Shown: positions 1-9,710 of the stretch, one piece after another
How positions within the stretch are numbered: the first letter of the stretch is position 1
Layout of the letters: the number at the start of each line of letters is the position of its first letter
Notes under the pieces: model-generated
Databases searched by the model: none
What the model was told of the DNA's origin: nothing
Seen by the model: only the letters and a program-made list of their open reading frames with translations
DNA from: CAJJDF01 sp965657945
GTDB taxonomy: Bacteria > Bacteroidota > Bacteroidia > Flavobacteriales_D > CAJJDF01
Length of the DNA: 63,106 nucleotides
Assembly (NCBI GenBank): GCA_965657945.1
Contig: CBFHPW010000013.1
Coordinates: forward strand, 1 to 63,106
Direction of reading: 5' to 3'
Position numbers and translations under genes: made by a program

Positions 1-1
1 T

Positions 2-187
2 AATTTCGAAAGTTCATTTGGTACTTTTCTGGCCGTGGGTCCAAAAGTAAATTTTCAATTAAATGACGATTTTTGTGTGTATGGTACGGGGAAATACAAT
101 TTAAATCTAGTCAGTTCAGACGGTGGTGATTTGGTTCACCAAAACGGATTTTTCTTGAATTTCGGTGTCAAATACATGATTTACTAA
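2..187 (+). CDS. C-terminal end of a probable outer-membrane beta-barrel protein (partial)
   Basis: An open frame enters from the left edge and ends at TAA 185-187, giving 61 visible residues. The sequence alternates polar and hydrophobic residues (FLAVGPKVNFQL, FFLNFGVKYMIY) and ends in a short aromatic strand. That is the usual look of the last strands of an outer-membrane barrel, where the C-terminal aromatic residue is read by the BAM machinery. The start and any domains lie outside the window, so the family cannot be named. It converges on the next gene and overlaps it by 4 bases. Confidence 0.55.
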   Translation, partial: NFESSFGTFLAVGPKVNFQLNDDFCVYGTGKYNLNLVSSDGGDLVHQNGFFLNFGVKYMIY

Positions 188-804
188 ACTACCCAGTCGT
201 TAATCACAAACAGATAAGGAACTATAAATCCCAGAACAGCTCCTGCATAAACTTGAAGCGCTGTATGTTTGTGAAGAATAAGTCTGCTTGTTCCTACAAG
301 GCCAATTGCAACTAATAAACCAATATTAAGCCAATTGTGCGACACGAATGTTATTTGGGTAACGCCAATTACCATTCCTGCCAACGAACTAATTCCTTGT
401 GTATGCAAACTAATTTTCCATTTGGTGGTGATAATAATGCTTATAAACAAAGCGACACAGCCACCCAAAAAGCCAGATAAAATAGGTGAATCAAGGCCAT
501 TGATTCGGTGAATGAAATAATAAAACCCCGAATAATAGGCTACTGTAATGACTGATGGGAGAATTCTATCTTTTCTGTTAGAAAGAGATAAATCGGCAAT
601 TAATCCAGAACGATACAGCACATAAATAGAAAGGAAAGGGAAAACCAAAGTTAAAATACTCGCCAATAAAATAAGAAGGTTACTAAAATCTGAAGGATAA
701 ATTACCCGGTAGATGGCGTGTATTTTAAAAACGAAAATAATGCCAAGCAAGGGCATAATAAACGGGTTGATAACGATGGAAAGTGCTTTTGCTATTTGTT
801 TCAA
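184..804 (-). CDS. PAP2-like integral membrane protein, catalytic motifs degenerate
   Basis: A 206-residue protein with about six hydrophobic segments and almost no soluble domain. The order of short motifs resembles the PAP2 phosphatase fold: a basic SNRKDR stretch near residue 76, SLHTQGISS where PSGH is expected, and SRLILHKHTALQVYAGAVLG where the third SR...H motif is expected. The catalytic PSGH histidine context is altered and the final aspartate is replaced by Q, so lipid phosphatase activity is doubtful. It starts 4 bases after the rpoN stop codon, so the two are probably co-transcribed. The call rests on motif order, not on a strong match. Confidence 0.55.
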   Translation of the reverse strand: MKQIAKALSIVINPFIMPLLGIIFVFKIHAIYRVIYPSDFSNLLILLASILTLVFPFLSIYVLYRSGLIADLSLSNRKDRILPSVITVAYYSGFYYFIHRINGLDSPILSGFLGGCVALFISIIITTKWKISLHTQGISSLAGMVIGVTQITFVSHNWLNIGLLVAIGLVGTSRLILHKHTALQVYAGAVLGFIVPYLFVINDWVV

Positions 805-808
805 ACTA

Positions 809-2257
809 CTACAATTCTTTTCTTAATCGGGCAACAGGTATTTCTAGCTGCTCGCGGTATTTGGCAATTGTTCTACGTGCAATGTTGTACCCTTTATCTT
901 TCAACATCTCGGCTAAAACTCCATCTGTAAACGGTTTCTTTTTATTCTCATCTTCGATGATGTTCTGAAGTATTTTTTTTACTTCCCTTGTAGAAACATC
1001 TTCGCCAGAATCAGTAGAAAGCGATTCAGAGAAAAAAGACTTCAATAGGAACGTTCCAAAAGGAGTTTGGATATATTTTGAATTGGTAACACGCGATACT
1101 GTTGAAATATCAAGCTCCACAATCTCGGCAATGTCCTTTAATATCATCGGTTTTAGTTTGGTTTCGTCACCAGTAAGAAAATATTCTTTTTGATAATTTA
1201 AAATTGCCTGCATTGTACTCATCATCGTGTGCTGACGTTGTTTTATAGCATCAATAAACCATGAGGCGGCATCCAGCTTTTGCTTAATAAACATGATTGC
1301 CTCCTTGTCCTTTTTTGTCTTTTTACTCTTGTCGTAAGTATCGAGCATATTGTGGTAGGTTCTGCTTACATTGAGTTGAGGAGCATTTCTTGAATTCAAC
1401 ACGAGATTTAATTCGTCCTCCTCATCTGTCAGAATATAATCGGGAATTACGTGCTGAGCGGGCATGGAACTCTCTTTTATCGAACCTGCTGGTTTTGGGT
1501 TTAATTTCGTTACGAGTTCGATGGTTTCTTTGAGTCGCTCCTCGCTAAAATTTAATCTTTCCAATATCTTAGAATAGTGTTTTTTGGTAAAGGCCTCGAA
1601 TTGATGTTCAATCAAATTGATTGCATCGGCCAACAAACCAGGTTCTTCTTCATGAAGCATTTGCTTTCTCTCGAGCTGGATCAACAAGCATTCCTTCAAG
1701 TCTCTAGCCCCTACACCAGCAGGATCTAAATCTTGAACCTCATATAAAACTTCCTCAATTTCATCTTCCTCAGCCATAATATTGTACATAAAGGCCAAAT
1801 CATCAGAAATATTTATGAGTTCCCTTCTTAAGTAACCGGATTCGTCTAGGTTACCAATAATATTTTGTGCAATAATGAGTTTTCTTTCTTCTCGTAACCT
1901 CAGCGAAATCTGATTAGTTAAACGTTCCTGAAAGGTTTTTCCTCCAGATATCGGAATATTTGTTTCTTGTTCAGGATCAGCATAATTGTTCGATTTTGTG
2001 GAGTAATGCGATTCGTTATCTAGGTAATCACTCACATCAAAATCATCTCGCGAATCTGTTAAGTCATCTTCGTATTGATCATCACCAAACTCTTCTTCTT
2101 CCTTTTCTACTCCTTCTTCTAGCGCTGGATTCTCCTCAATCTCATCTTTTATCCTTTGTTCCAACTCCACAGTAGGTACCTGCAGCAATTTCATCAACTG
2201 AATTTGCTGTGGCGATAGCTTTTGCGAAAGCTTCTGAGATAAGTGTTGTCTTAACAT
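809..2257 (-). CDS. rpoN: RNA polymerase sigma-54 factor RpoN
   Basis: A 482-residue protein with the full sigma-54 layout. Region I is Gln/Leu-rich (LSQKLSPQQIQLMKLLQVP, residues 6-24) and contacts the AAA+ activators. A very acidic region II follows (about residues 38-80), then the core-binding region, and the C-terminal RpoN box ARRTIAKYREQLEIP (about 460-474) that reads the -24 promoter element. Sigma-54 directs transcription that depends on bacterial enhancer-binding proteins; none is encoded in this window. It lies downstream of tyrS (113-base gap) and 4 bases ahead of a PAP2-like gene. The family call is secure; the regulon cannot be inferred here. Confidence 0.97.
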   Translation of the reverse strand: MLRQHLSQKLSQKLSPQQIQLMKLLQVPTVELEQRIKDEIEENPALEEGVEKEEEEFGDDQYEDDLTDSRDDFDVSDYLDNESHYSTKSNNYADPEQETNIPISGGKTFQERLTNQISLRLREERKLIIAQNIIGNLDESGYLRRELINISDDLAFMYNIMAEEDEIEEVLYEVQDLDPAGVGARDLKECLLIQLERKQMLHEEEPGLLADAINLIEHQFEAFTKKHYSKILERLNFSEERLKETIELVTKLNPKPAGSIKESSMPAQHVIPDYILTDEEDELNLVLNSRNAPQLNVSRTYHNMLDTYDKSKKTKKDKEAIMFIKQKLDAASWFIDAIKQRQHTMMSTMQAILNYQKEYFLTGDETKLKPMILKDIAEIVELDISTVSRVTNSKYIQTPFGTFLLKSFFSESLSTDSGEDVSTREVKKILQNIIEDENKKKPFTDGVLAEMLKDKGYNIARRTIAKYREQLEIPVARLRKEL

Positions 2258-2370
2258 TTCGGTTTTTTTTCAAAATTTTTTCCCGATTTTTTAAAAGGGC
2301 TTAAACGTTGACTTTTTTTTAAATTTTTCGGCTCTCTGCTGAGAGTAAAAGGTTTTTTAATATACACATT

Positions 2371-3666
2371 TTACTCAACCGTTATTAAAAAATTATTCTT
2401 CTTTCCTTTTTGTAATAAAATATACTTCCCCCCAATCAAATCATCCTTACCAAGAATTTTGACATCGGTTACTTTTTCTTTATTTACACTGATGGAGTTT
2501 TGTTTCAATTCTCTTCTTGCTTCTCCATTCGATTTCAAGAAACCTCCTTTTTCTGCCAAAGCAGATACAATATCTATACCATTGGCCAAGTCAGATTTGG
2601 AAAAGGTCGCTTGCGGAACTCCTTCAAAAATATCTTGAATCAAATTAGCCGACAAAGATTTTAATCCATCCACAGCTTCTTGTCCTTTTTTGAATAATAT
2701 TTCTGAAGCTTTCACCGCATTTTCATATTCTTCTTCGGAGTGAACTCTTATGGTAATGTCTTCTGCCAATGCTTTTTGCAGCTTTCTTTCGTGCGGAGCT
2801 TCTTTATGTTCCGCAACTAATCTTGTGATTTCTTCTTTGCCAAAAAGAGTGAAGATCTTAATGTATTTTTCTGCATCTGCGTCACTCGTATTCAACCAAA
2901 ATTGGTAAAACTTGTACGGAGATGTTTTCTCTGGGTCTAACCATACGTTTCCGCTTTCTGTTTTTCCAAATTTACCTCCATCTGCTTTGGTTATCAAAGG
3001 ACAAGTTACGGCAAAAGCTTTTCCTCCACCAATTCTTCTAATGAGCTCCGTTCCAGTTACAATGTTTCCCCATTGGTCACTTCCACCCATTTGAATGGTA
3101 CAATTTTTTTCTCTAAATAAATGGAGAAAATCGTAACCTTGAACCAATTGGTAGGTAAATTCCGTAAATGACATCCCATCGCTATCTTCTCCTGCAATTC
3201 TTTTCTTTACCGAGTCTTTTGCCATCATGTAATTTACTGTGATGTGTTTTCCCACATCACGGATAAATCCGAGAAACGAAAAGTTCTTCATCCAGTCATA
3301 GTTGTTCACCAACTCGGCTGCATTTTTTTCATCTGATTCAAAATCCAAAAACTTTTTTAATTGGGCTTTTAATCCCTCTTCGTTTTTACGAAGTGTACCC
3401 TCATCCAATAAATTTCTTTCTGCCGATTTTCCACTGGGATCGCCAATCATTCCTGTGGCTCCACCTACCAATGCAATTGGCTTGTGACCCGCTACCTGCA
3501 AGTGTTTGAGCATCATCACAGAAACCAAATGCCCAATGTGCAATGAATCAGCTGTTGGATCAATCCCAACGTAAGCTGCGCGCATTTCCTCATTCAAGTG
3601 TTCCTCCATTCCGGGCATGCTATCGTGCAACATCCCTCTCCAAGTCAATTCTTCTATCAAATTCAT
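2371..3666 (-). CDS. tyrS: Tyrosyl-tRNA synthetase
   Basis: A 431-residue class I aminoacyl-tRNA synthetase that charges tRNA-Tyr in the cytoplasm. The HIGH signature is HIGHLVSVMM (about residue 42), preceded by AAYVGIDPTADSLH. The KMSKS equivalent is KFGKTESGNVW (about 233-243), the form seen in bacterial TyrRS. QMGGSDQWGNI (about 194-204) is the tyrosine-pocket motif. The C-terminal 70 residues (SNGEARRELKQNSISVNKEKV) form an S4-like RNA-binding domain. The length is normal. It lies between the M23 lipoprotein gene and rpoN on the same strand. Confidence 0.97.
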   Translation of the reverse strand: MNLIEELTWRGMLHDSMPGMEEHLNEEMRAAYVGIDPTADSLHIGHLVSVMMLKHLQVAGHKPIALVGGATGMIGDPSGKSAERNLLDEGTLRKNEEGLKAQLKKFLDFESDEKNAAELVNNYDWMKNFSFLGFIRDVGKHITVNYMMAKDSVKKRIAGEDSDGMSFTEFTYQLVQGYDFLHLFREKNCTIQMGGSDQWGNIVTGTELIRRIGGGKAFAVTCPLITKADGGKFGKTESGNVWLDPEKTSPYKFYQFWLNTSDADAEKYIKIFTLFGKEEITRLVAEHKEAPHERKLQKALAEDITIRVHSEEEYENAVKASEILFKKGQEAVDGLKSLSANLIQDIFEGVPQATFSKSDLANGIDIVSALAEKGGFLKSNGEARRELKQNSISVNKEKVTDVKILGKDDLIGGKYILLQKGKKNNFLITVE

Positions 3667-3743
3667 GTCAACCTTATTTTTGGTTGCCTAAAATTAGGGA
3701 TAAAAAAGATTTTTTTACGGCTAATTATCGAGAGAATTACAAA

Positions 3744-5045
3744 CTAACTGGCACTTTCTATTATGGCTGAATCAGTATTCTCCGAGATAGTATCTAACAC
3801 AGGAAACTGAATTTTATCCAAAATTGGCTTTACCGAATCCACATATTCCAAATATTTTGGAACATGATTATCTTTCATAGGTTTGGCACTATTGAATTTT
3901 TGTTTTCGAGAATCTACTTGTTTTCCGTCCTTCCAAAAACGGTAACACACGTGGTTGCCGGAAGACGATCCCGTACTCCCAACATACCCAATAATCTCTC
4001 CTTGTTTCACGTATTTGCCTACCTTTATTCCTTTGGCAATACGTGACATATGAAGGTACTGTGTGGAGTACTGTTTGTTGTGTTTCACCTTTACAAAATT
4101 CCCGTTTCCTCTGCCATATCCGGCTCTTGAAATGGTTCCGTCTGCCGTAGTCCAAATTGGAGTTCCGTAGGGCGCGGCATAATCAGTTCCTAGGTGGGGT
4201 TTTACCCTTCCATACAGTTTAATGTATCGCTTCAAATTGTACCCCGAACTCATTCGAGAATACTTGAGCGGGGCTGACAAAAACATACTTTTCATTGTTT
4301 TTGCTTTTTCTGTGTAAAAACTATAACTCGAATCAATGGAGTAACCGAAAGCATAAAAATCTGTGTTTTTGTGGTTGAACAAAATCGCTTTTACCTTTCC
4401 TATACCGATAGCCTCATCTCCCACTGTTCTTTCCTCATACATAATTTTTAGCTTATCGTCTACTTGCAAGTGAAAGAAATCGATTGACCAGGAGTATATA
4501 GTAGCAATTTCGTCTACCAAAGGATAGGTAATTGTTGGGTTTTGCACTTGTCTGTCTATCGCAAACGATAAGTTACCTCCTTTTCTGATACGCGCACTGA
4601 TTTCTTTCTCCACAACAGTCACCTTTTTTCTCTTTGCCTGAACTGCTACCGTGTCATTAAAATCAAAAATGAAATACTCAACTGCATTTTTGATATAAAT
4701 CGCATATTGTAAATTATTTACCGAATCATCATCTATCCTACAAAGCATGTAATATTCTTTGTTGGGTGCGATATAATTTAAATCTAAGCTATCCTTTGAT
4801 ATGTTGTAGGCTTCGTTTATTTCGGCCTGTGTTACGTCATAATTGGCAAAAAGGTGGCTCAAGGTCCAATCCCTTTCAACTAGTCCTTCTTTCACATCAA
4901 AATTATTGAAGTCAAACCCAAACCGCATGTCCGGAGTGATTACTTCTACCTCGTCAGGAAATTCTTGTGTTTGAGGCTTTTCTTCGTTGCACGACCACAA
5001 CGAAACGCTAGCCACTAGCGCTATGGCAATAAATGGGTTTTTCAT
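3744..5045 (-). CDS. M23-family peptidase, lipoprotein
   Basis: A 433-residue lipoprotein. The N-terminus is a type II signal peptide with lipobox LWSC at residues 16-19, so it should be anchored in an outer envelope membrane. The C-terminal half is a LytM/M23 fold: HLGTDYAAPYGTPIWTTADG carries the first zinc ligands (H and D), followed by QYLHMSRIAKGIKVGKYVKQG. The usual HxH motif reads GNHVCYRF, so a cysteine stands where the second histidine normally sits. M23 enzymes cut peptide cross-bridges in peptidoglycan; LytM proteins that have lost a ligand can act as amidase activators. It starts 22 bases after the dsbD-like gene and probably shares its transcript. Confidence 0.88.
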   Translation of the reverse strand: MKNPFIAIALVASVSLWSCNEEKPQTQEFPDEVEVITPDMRFGFDFNNFDVKEGLVERDWTLSHLFANYDVTQAEINEAYNISKDSLDLNYIAPNKEYYMLCRIDDDSVNNLQYAIYIKNAVEYFIFDFNDTVAVQAKRKKVTVVEKEISARIRKGGNLSFAIDRQVQNPTITYPLVDEIATIYSWSIDFFHLQVDDKLKIMYEERTVGDEAIGIGKVKAILFNHKNTDFYAFGYSIDSSYSFYTEKAKTMKSMFLSAPLKYSRMSSGYNLKRYIKLYGRVKPHLGTDYAAPYGTPIWTTADGTISRAGYGRGNGNFVKVKHNKQYSTQYLHMSRIAKGIKVGKYVKQGEIIGYVGSTGSSSGNHVCYRFWKDGKQVDSRKQKFNSAKPMKDNHVPKYLEYVDSVKPILDKIQFPVLDTISENTDSAIIESAS

Positions 5046-5066
5046 TAAAATTAGTTGTTCTATTTC

Positions 5067-7535
5067 TTAATTCATCGTTTTATAAGCTTCCAGTCCACAC
5101 TTCAGGAAATCCGCATAAAAAGAGGCTCCTCCTCCTTTTTTGATGTCTGCGTAACTGATTGGGTTATTTAATAATGTCCCATCTTCAGAAAGCAAAATAT
5201 ACCTGGGTTGAGCATTGTTCTTAAATACGATTGTTTCGAAGGTAAACCATTTGTCACCAACGGTTTTAATCTTCTTCTTTTTTACTTTGCCGTTGTCGTA
5301 TTTGATGTCTACCTCTCCTTGTTCTTCTTTTGGAAGCTCAATATCCTCATCTACGTAAAGTGAAACTAAAATATACTCCTCTGAAATCAATTTCATTACC
5401 TCCTCATTTGGCCAAATGTTCTCCTCAACCTCTCTACAATTTACACATGCCCAACCTGTAAAGTCAATCAGCATTGGCTTTCCTTGTTCTTCGGCTGCTT
5501 TTCGTCCTTCTTCATAATCTTTGTATGCATGGAACATTTCTCCTCCAAAATAACTGTAGTGCATCGGTGGGGGGAAGCCACTCACGAGCTTTCTGTTTGC
5601 ATTTTCACCGCCAGTTAATCCAGGAATTAAATACACAACAAATGCCAATATCATAACAGCAAAAGATACTCGGAAGAAAGAGAGTTTTGTTTTTCCATGA
5701 TCGTGAGGAAATTTGATAAGACCAAAAAGGTAAGCCACTAATCCTAATCCAATTAATATCCATAAAGCGAAGAATACTTCTCTTTTGATTAATCCCCATT
5801 GCATAACGAGATCTGCATTCGATAGGAACTTGATAGCAAGTGCTAATTCTAAAAATCCTAATACTACTTTTACTGAGTTCAACCAACCACCAGAAGAAGG
5901 TAGTTTTTTCATTAAACTAGGGAAGGCAGCAAAAATGGCAAATGGCAAACCTAACGCCAATCCGAATCCAGCTAGTGCCACAGTAAGTGGAAGTGGACCA
6001 TCTTTTAACACTCCTGCCAACACTGAACCTAAAATTGGTCCTGTACAAGAAAACGATACAAGAGCCAAGGTCAATGCCATTAGAGCAATCCCAATAATTC
6101 CTCCCACGTTTGAAGCAGAATCTACTTTGTTACTCCATTTTGAAGGAAGCGTAAGTTCATAATATCCCAAAAATGAAAAAGCAAAGAATACAAAAACTGC
6201 GAAAAACACTAAGTTCAATATTGGGTTTGTTGCAATTCCATTCAATACTTGCGGGTCGGCATCCGTAAACCAAAAGGGCAAACTGAGTGAGGTGTAGATT
6301 AAAAATATGAAAAGACCATATAGTGCAGCTTTACCAAATCCACCCTTGGAGTCCTGACCACCTTTGGTGAAAAAGCTTACAGTCAGTGGAATCATAGGAT
6401 ATACACAAGGGGTTAATATGGCAAAAAGTCCTCCTCCAATTCCTAACAAAAAGAGTAACCACAGTCCTTTTTTTTCTGCGCTATTGGTTGATTCTCCTCC
6501 ACAATCAGCTACCGGATTGTTCAGGTCAAAATTTTCCATTGCTGGTAAAATTTCTAGTGCATTGGAAGTAGCCGAATTGGTGGTTGCCTCTTTCACTATG
6601 TTTCCTGTTGCAGCTTCTACTCTAATTTCCTCATAGGTTGGCGGAAGACAATGACTTGTGTCGCATAACATATAAGACAACTCAACAGTAAAAAACTCTT
6701 GTCCTTCGTTTATAACAAATTGTTGGGTAAAACTTACTTTATTCTCATAGTAACGGCTATCGGCATCGTTTACTTCTTCGTACACTTCGTGAATTTCTCC
6801 CAGCTCCTTCATCTCGCCTTCCAGTTTTCCAACTGTATCGGCAACATAGAATTCTGTAGGAATTATCATGTCGCTTACTTGCTTGTTCGCATAAATATGC
6901 CAATGTTTATCCAAAATAGCCGTTGCACTAATCTCATAAACAGTATTGGAAAGTTTTTTGGAGGTAAACTTCCATTGAGCAGGGTCTTCAATTCCATTTC
7001 CTTGCGCTTCTTCTTGTGTGGTCATTTCGTCTCCTTGCACTAGTTTCAATTCTGGAGAAGCCACTTCTTTTGTTGTGTTTTCTCTTGTGTTCATCCGAAA
7101 TGTGTGAGAAACATCACTCGGAGGCAAACACATAGATTCGTTACACACCATGAAATATACACTTCCCTCGACTTGAAATGGCTGGTCTGATTTTAACTTA
7201 ATTTTTTGCTTTAAAACGGCTTTGGTTTTAAAAAAAGTCAAATTCATTTCAAAATTGGGGTCGTATTCTTTGTAAGTTTTGGACTCGGTCGTTTTACCTA
7301 CCAATTCGTAGTTTGGGTTGGGCGTAAATGTTACCTCAGTGGCAATCGGTCCATCTTCGCTTTCTAATATTTGAGAATATACATGCCATCCTTCTTCAAT
7401 TGAGGCCGTAAAAATTAAGGTTGCTTCGTTTCCGTTTTGCTCTACCGAATATTCCCAATCTACCGGATCATATACCTGTGAAAATCCAACGAATGCCATG
7501 AAGGCAAAAATAATTGATGCAAAGAATGTTTTCAT
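5067..7535 (-). CDS. DsbD-type thiol:disulfide interchange protein
   Basis: An 822-residue membrane protein. A signal peptide (MKTFFASIIFAFMAFVGFSQ) is followed by two DsbC/DsbD-alpha-like beta domains, about residues 20-140 and 165-310. Each contains a CxxSxCLPP-type motif (CNESMCLPP, CDTSHCLPP). The central transmembrane CcdA-like core (about 355-660) carries the two redox cysteines in LTPCVYPMIP and SFSCTGPILGS. The C-terminal thioredoxin domain has the active site WACVNCREVEE (about 694-704). The family moves reducing equivalents from cytoplasmic thioredoxin to the periplasm. Duplication of the N-terminal domain is common in Bacteroidota. The substrate is unknown; the M23 protein downstream, with its cysteine ligand, is one candidate by proximity only. 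Confidence 0.92.
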   Translation of the reverse strand: MKTFFASIIFAFMAFVGFSQVYDPVDWEYSVEQNGNEATLIFTASIEEGWHVYSQILESEDGPIATEVTFTPNPNYELVGKTTESKTYKEYDPNFEMNLTFFKTKAVLKQKIKLKSDQPFQVEGSVYFMVCNESMCLPPSDVSHTFRMNTRENTTKEVASPELKLVQGDEMTTQEEAQGNGIEDPAQWKFTSKKLSNTVYEISATAILDKHWHIYANKQVSDMIIPTEFYVADTVGKLEGEMKELGEIHEVYEEVNDADSRYYENKVSFTQQFVINEGQEFFTVELSYMLCDTSHCLPPTYEEIRVEAATGNIVKEATTNSATSNALEILPAMENFDLNNPVADCGGESTNSAEKKGLWLLFLLGIGGGLFAILTPCVYPMIPLTVSFFTKGGQDSKGGFGKAALYGLFIFLIYTSLSLPFWFTDADPQVLNGIATNPILNLVFFAVFVFFAFSFLGYYELTLPSKWSNKVDSASNVGGIIGIALMALTLALVSFSCTGPILGSVLAGVLKDGPLPLTVALAGFGLALGLPFAIFAAFPSLMKKLPSSGGWLNSVKVVLGFLELALAIKFLSNADLVMQWGLIKREVFFALWILIGLGLVAYLFGLIKFPHDHGKTKLSFFRVSFAVMILAFVVYLIPGLTGGENANRKLVSGFPPPMHYSYFGGEMFHAYKDYEEGRKAAEEQGKPMLIDFTGWACVNCREVEENIWPNEEVMKLISEEYILVSLYVDEDIELPKEEQGEVDIKYDNGKVKKKKIKTVGDKWFTFETIVFKNNAQPRYILLSEDGTLLNNPISYADIKKGGGASFYADFLKCGLEAYKTMN

Positions 7536-7607
7536 ATTCTAAATTTTTGGGAAGAGTAAAGTTAGTTTTTTTGAGGATTTTTACCTGATTTCAAATACAG
7601 AATTTAT

Positions 7608-9569
7608 TTATTCTATTTCAAAACCTACTTTCTTCTTCTTTTCTTCCTCTCCTTTTAACTTGTCGAGCCAAGCCCTTTTCTTTTTTGTTTTCTCCTCTTT
7701 TTCTTTGTTCTTAATCGGTTTTTGAGTGGCTGTATTTTCATCTTCTTCCCACTTCACCTCAAATTTTGGTTTAGCTTTTGGTTTTAACGGAGTTTTCTTG
7801 GCGGTGCTATCATTTTTAAAAAGCCCGAATTCATCTTTCAAAATTCCCTTTACATTTCCCTTTTCTTCAGCACGTTTTTCCTCTTTGTATGTTCTTCTGC
7901 CCTCTTTATCTAGTTTAAAAATAGGGGTTTCAATTGTTCCGGTCATTAACAAAAATAGTCGAGCACCACTTCCATCATCCACAATGTAGCCATACTCTGT
8001 ATCTTTCTTTTTTGTCAAAATATCTTTTAACCTGAGGTTAATTCCGTAATTAATATCAAAATCAAAACTTTGAGTTCCGTACAACCCAATATCCATAGCA
8101 GATGTTTTGATGGACATGGAGGGTATATGAATCATTCTATCTCGGATTTCGAGCGTATTGCTAAATTCCGAAAACTTAACCCGCTTCAGTCTTTTAGCTA
8201 GTTCATCCACTTTTACGATGCTATTAGAAATTACATTGGACTTGAGGTATTCGCCAATTTCGTCAAACAATTCCAAATTCTTTATTTCTCCTTCCGAAAT
8301 AGAATATTCTGCATGTACAACCATCGAATTTAAGTCTATTTCCAAATGCTGATTCAAGTCAGATTGGATGGAAACTATGGCATTGGCTCTACCAGTTAAG
8401 TGTTCGCTTCGCAACACATTTTGCTCAAAATTATTGAACCTCAACAACAAATCACTCATGTCGATTTGACCTAAAATAATATCCGATTTTAATCTAAACC
8501 CTTGGTTATTGACCATCAGATTCCCTTTTAAATTGACACGTCCCTTATTCGATGTGAACAGCAAATCGTTGGTTTTGATTCCACTTTCATTCATACTCAA
8601 AGATCCTGAAACTTGTTCCAACTGATGTTTTTGATAGGTAAGTTTTTCTACTGATACTCTCAGCGTTGCCTTTATTTTATTGGGTAAGAAAACACCAGTG
8701 GTATCGTTTCCTTGTTCTACTTCAGATTTTTCGTTTCCTAATAACTCATCTAACTCCAAAAACTTGGACTGAACATAAATGTTCGCATCTAATATTTGAT
8801 TATTCACCAAGTAGGGCATAAAATTGGAAAACTGACTGCTAATTGATAGATCTGAATTTCCGTAACTCCCTGTTAAGTTTGCGTTAGACTTAAACCTATT
8901 AAATGTAATATCTCCATTGAAATTCGTGTAACTTGTTTCGTTGTTTCTCAATTTCAATGAGGCAGCTTTGAGTTTAGCACTGCCTAAAAACTCCGTNNNN
9001 NNNNNNNNNNNNNNNNNNNNNNNNNNNNNNNNNNNNNNNNNNNNNNNNNNNNNNNNNNNNNNNNNNNNNNNNNNNNNNNNNNNNNNNNNCAAGGGCGCAT
9101 CAATCGAATCTTTTTTTTCAGTTTTTTTCCAAAAAATATAATTCTCATCTCCTTTTTTGTTTACCAACAAATTGAGTTGTGCGTCATCTAAATCAATTTC
9201 TTTTACCTCATAATTTCCAGAAAAAAGCGATCTTAATCCAAATTCTAGAGAGAAGTTTTCTGCAAAAAGCAGTGTGTCTTTTGAGCTTTCGGCTTCAATA
9301 AGCAAGTTGGAAAAATTGAGACTGGCGTTAGGGAATTTTTTAAAAAAGGAAAAAGACACATCATCTTCCTCAATTTTTAACTGAGCTTTTAGATAAGTAT
9401 TCACTTCATCTATGGCATATTTTTTAATCTCTTTTTCATAAATACTTGCAAGAACAATCCCGGAAACTATGATTAACAAAAAAAGAGAGGCTAAAATCAA
9501 GGCTATTCTTTTTAGTCTCTTCCCTCTATTTTTTGGAACTACTGATTCTATTTCGGGTCGGTCTTCCAT
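7608..9569 (-). CDS. AsmA-like inner-membrane-anchored protein (contains an assembly gap)
   Basis: A 653-codon frame with a basic N-terminus and one membrane anchor (KRIALILASLFLLIIVSGIVLA, about residues 20-40). The rest is a long, mainly beta-structured region of the AsmA type: FSFFKKFPNASLNFSNLLIEA near residue 75 and a closing segment SMSIKTSAMDIGLYGTQSFDFDINYGINL near 500. The last 100 residues are Lys/Glu-rich and probably disordered. AsmA-family proteins are long grooves implicated in moving phospholipids to the outer membrane. Ninety-three N bases (8997-9089, 31 codons) interrupt it near residues 161-191, yet the frame is kept on both sides, so the gene is probably intact. Confidence 0.8.
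   Translation of the reverse strand: MEDRPEIESVVPKNRGKRLKRIALILASLFLLIIVSGIVLASIYEKEIKKYAIDEVNTYLKAQLKIEEDDVSFSFFKKFPNASLNFSNLLIEAESSKDTLLFAENFSLEFGLRSLFSGNYEVKEIDLDDAQLNLLVNKKGDENYIFWKKTEKKDSIDAPLXXXXXXXXXXXXXXXXXXXXXXXXXXXXXXXTEFLGSAKLKAASLKLRNNETSYTNFNGDITFNRFKSNANLTGSYGNSDLSISSQFSNFMPYLVNNQILDANIYVQSKFLELDELLGNEKSEVEQGNDTTGVFLPNKIKATLRVSVEKLTYQKHQLEQVSGSLSMNESGIKTNDLLFTSNKGRVNLKGNLMVNNQGFRLKSDIILGQIDMSDLLLRFNNFEQNVLRSEHLTGRANAIVSIQSDLNQHLEIDLNSMVVHAEYSISEGEIKNLELFDEIGEYLKSNVISNSIVKVDELAKRLKRVKFSEFSNTLEIRDRMIHIPSMSIKTSAMDIGLYGTQSFDFDINYGINLRLKDILTKKKDTEYGYIVDDGSGARLFLLMTGTIETPIFKLDKEGRRTYKEEKRAEEKGNVKGILKDEFGLFKNDSTAKKTPLKPKAKPKFEVKWEEDENTATQKPIKNKEKEEKTKKKRAWLDKLKGEEEKKKKVGFEIE
8997..9089. 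other. Run of 93 N bases (assembly gap or masked sequence)
   Basis: All bases from 8997 to 9089 are N. The length is a multiple of three and the AsmA-like frame continues across it, so the estimated size is compatible with an intact gene. Confidence 0.99.
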
Positions 9570-9710
9570 TATTTCGTTGCCCTTTTGGGCTGTTTTTACG
9601 TTTGAGTTAAACGCAAATTTAACGGAATAATTGCTCGAGATGCTTGAGCAAGTGATGAAGATATCAAAGGTAGAATTTTAATAAAATCTATCCTTCTCTC
9701 TATCTTTCAT

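Noticed and set aside
5474..7043. Several plus-strand frames opposite the DsbD-type gene
   Set aside because: They lie entirely within a well-supported minus-strand gene and have no recognisable domains.
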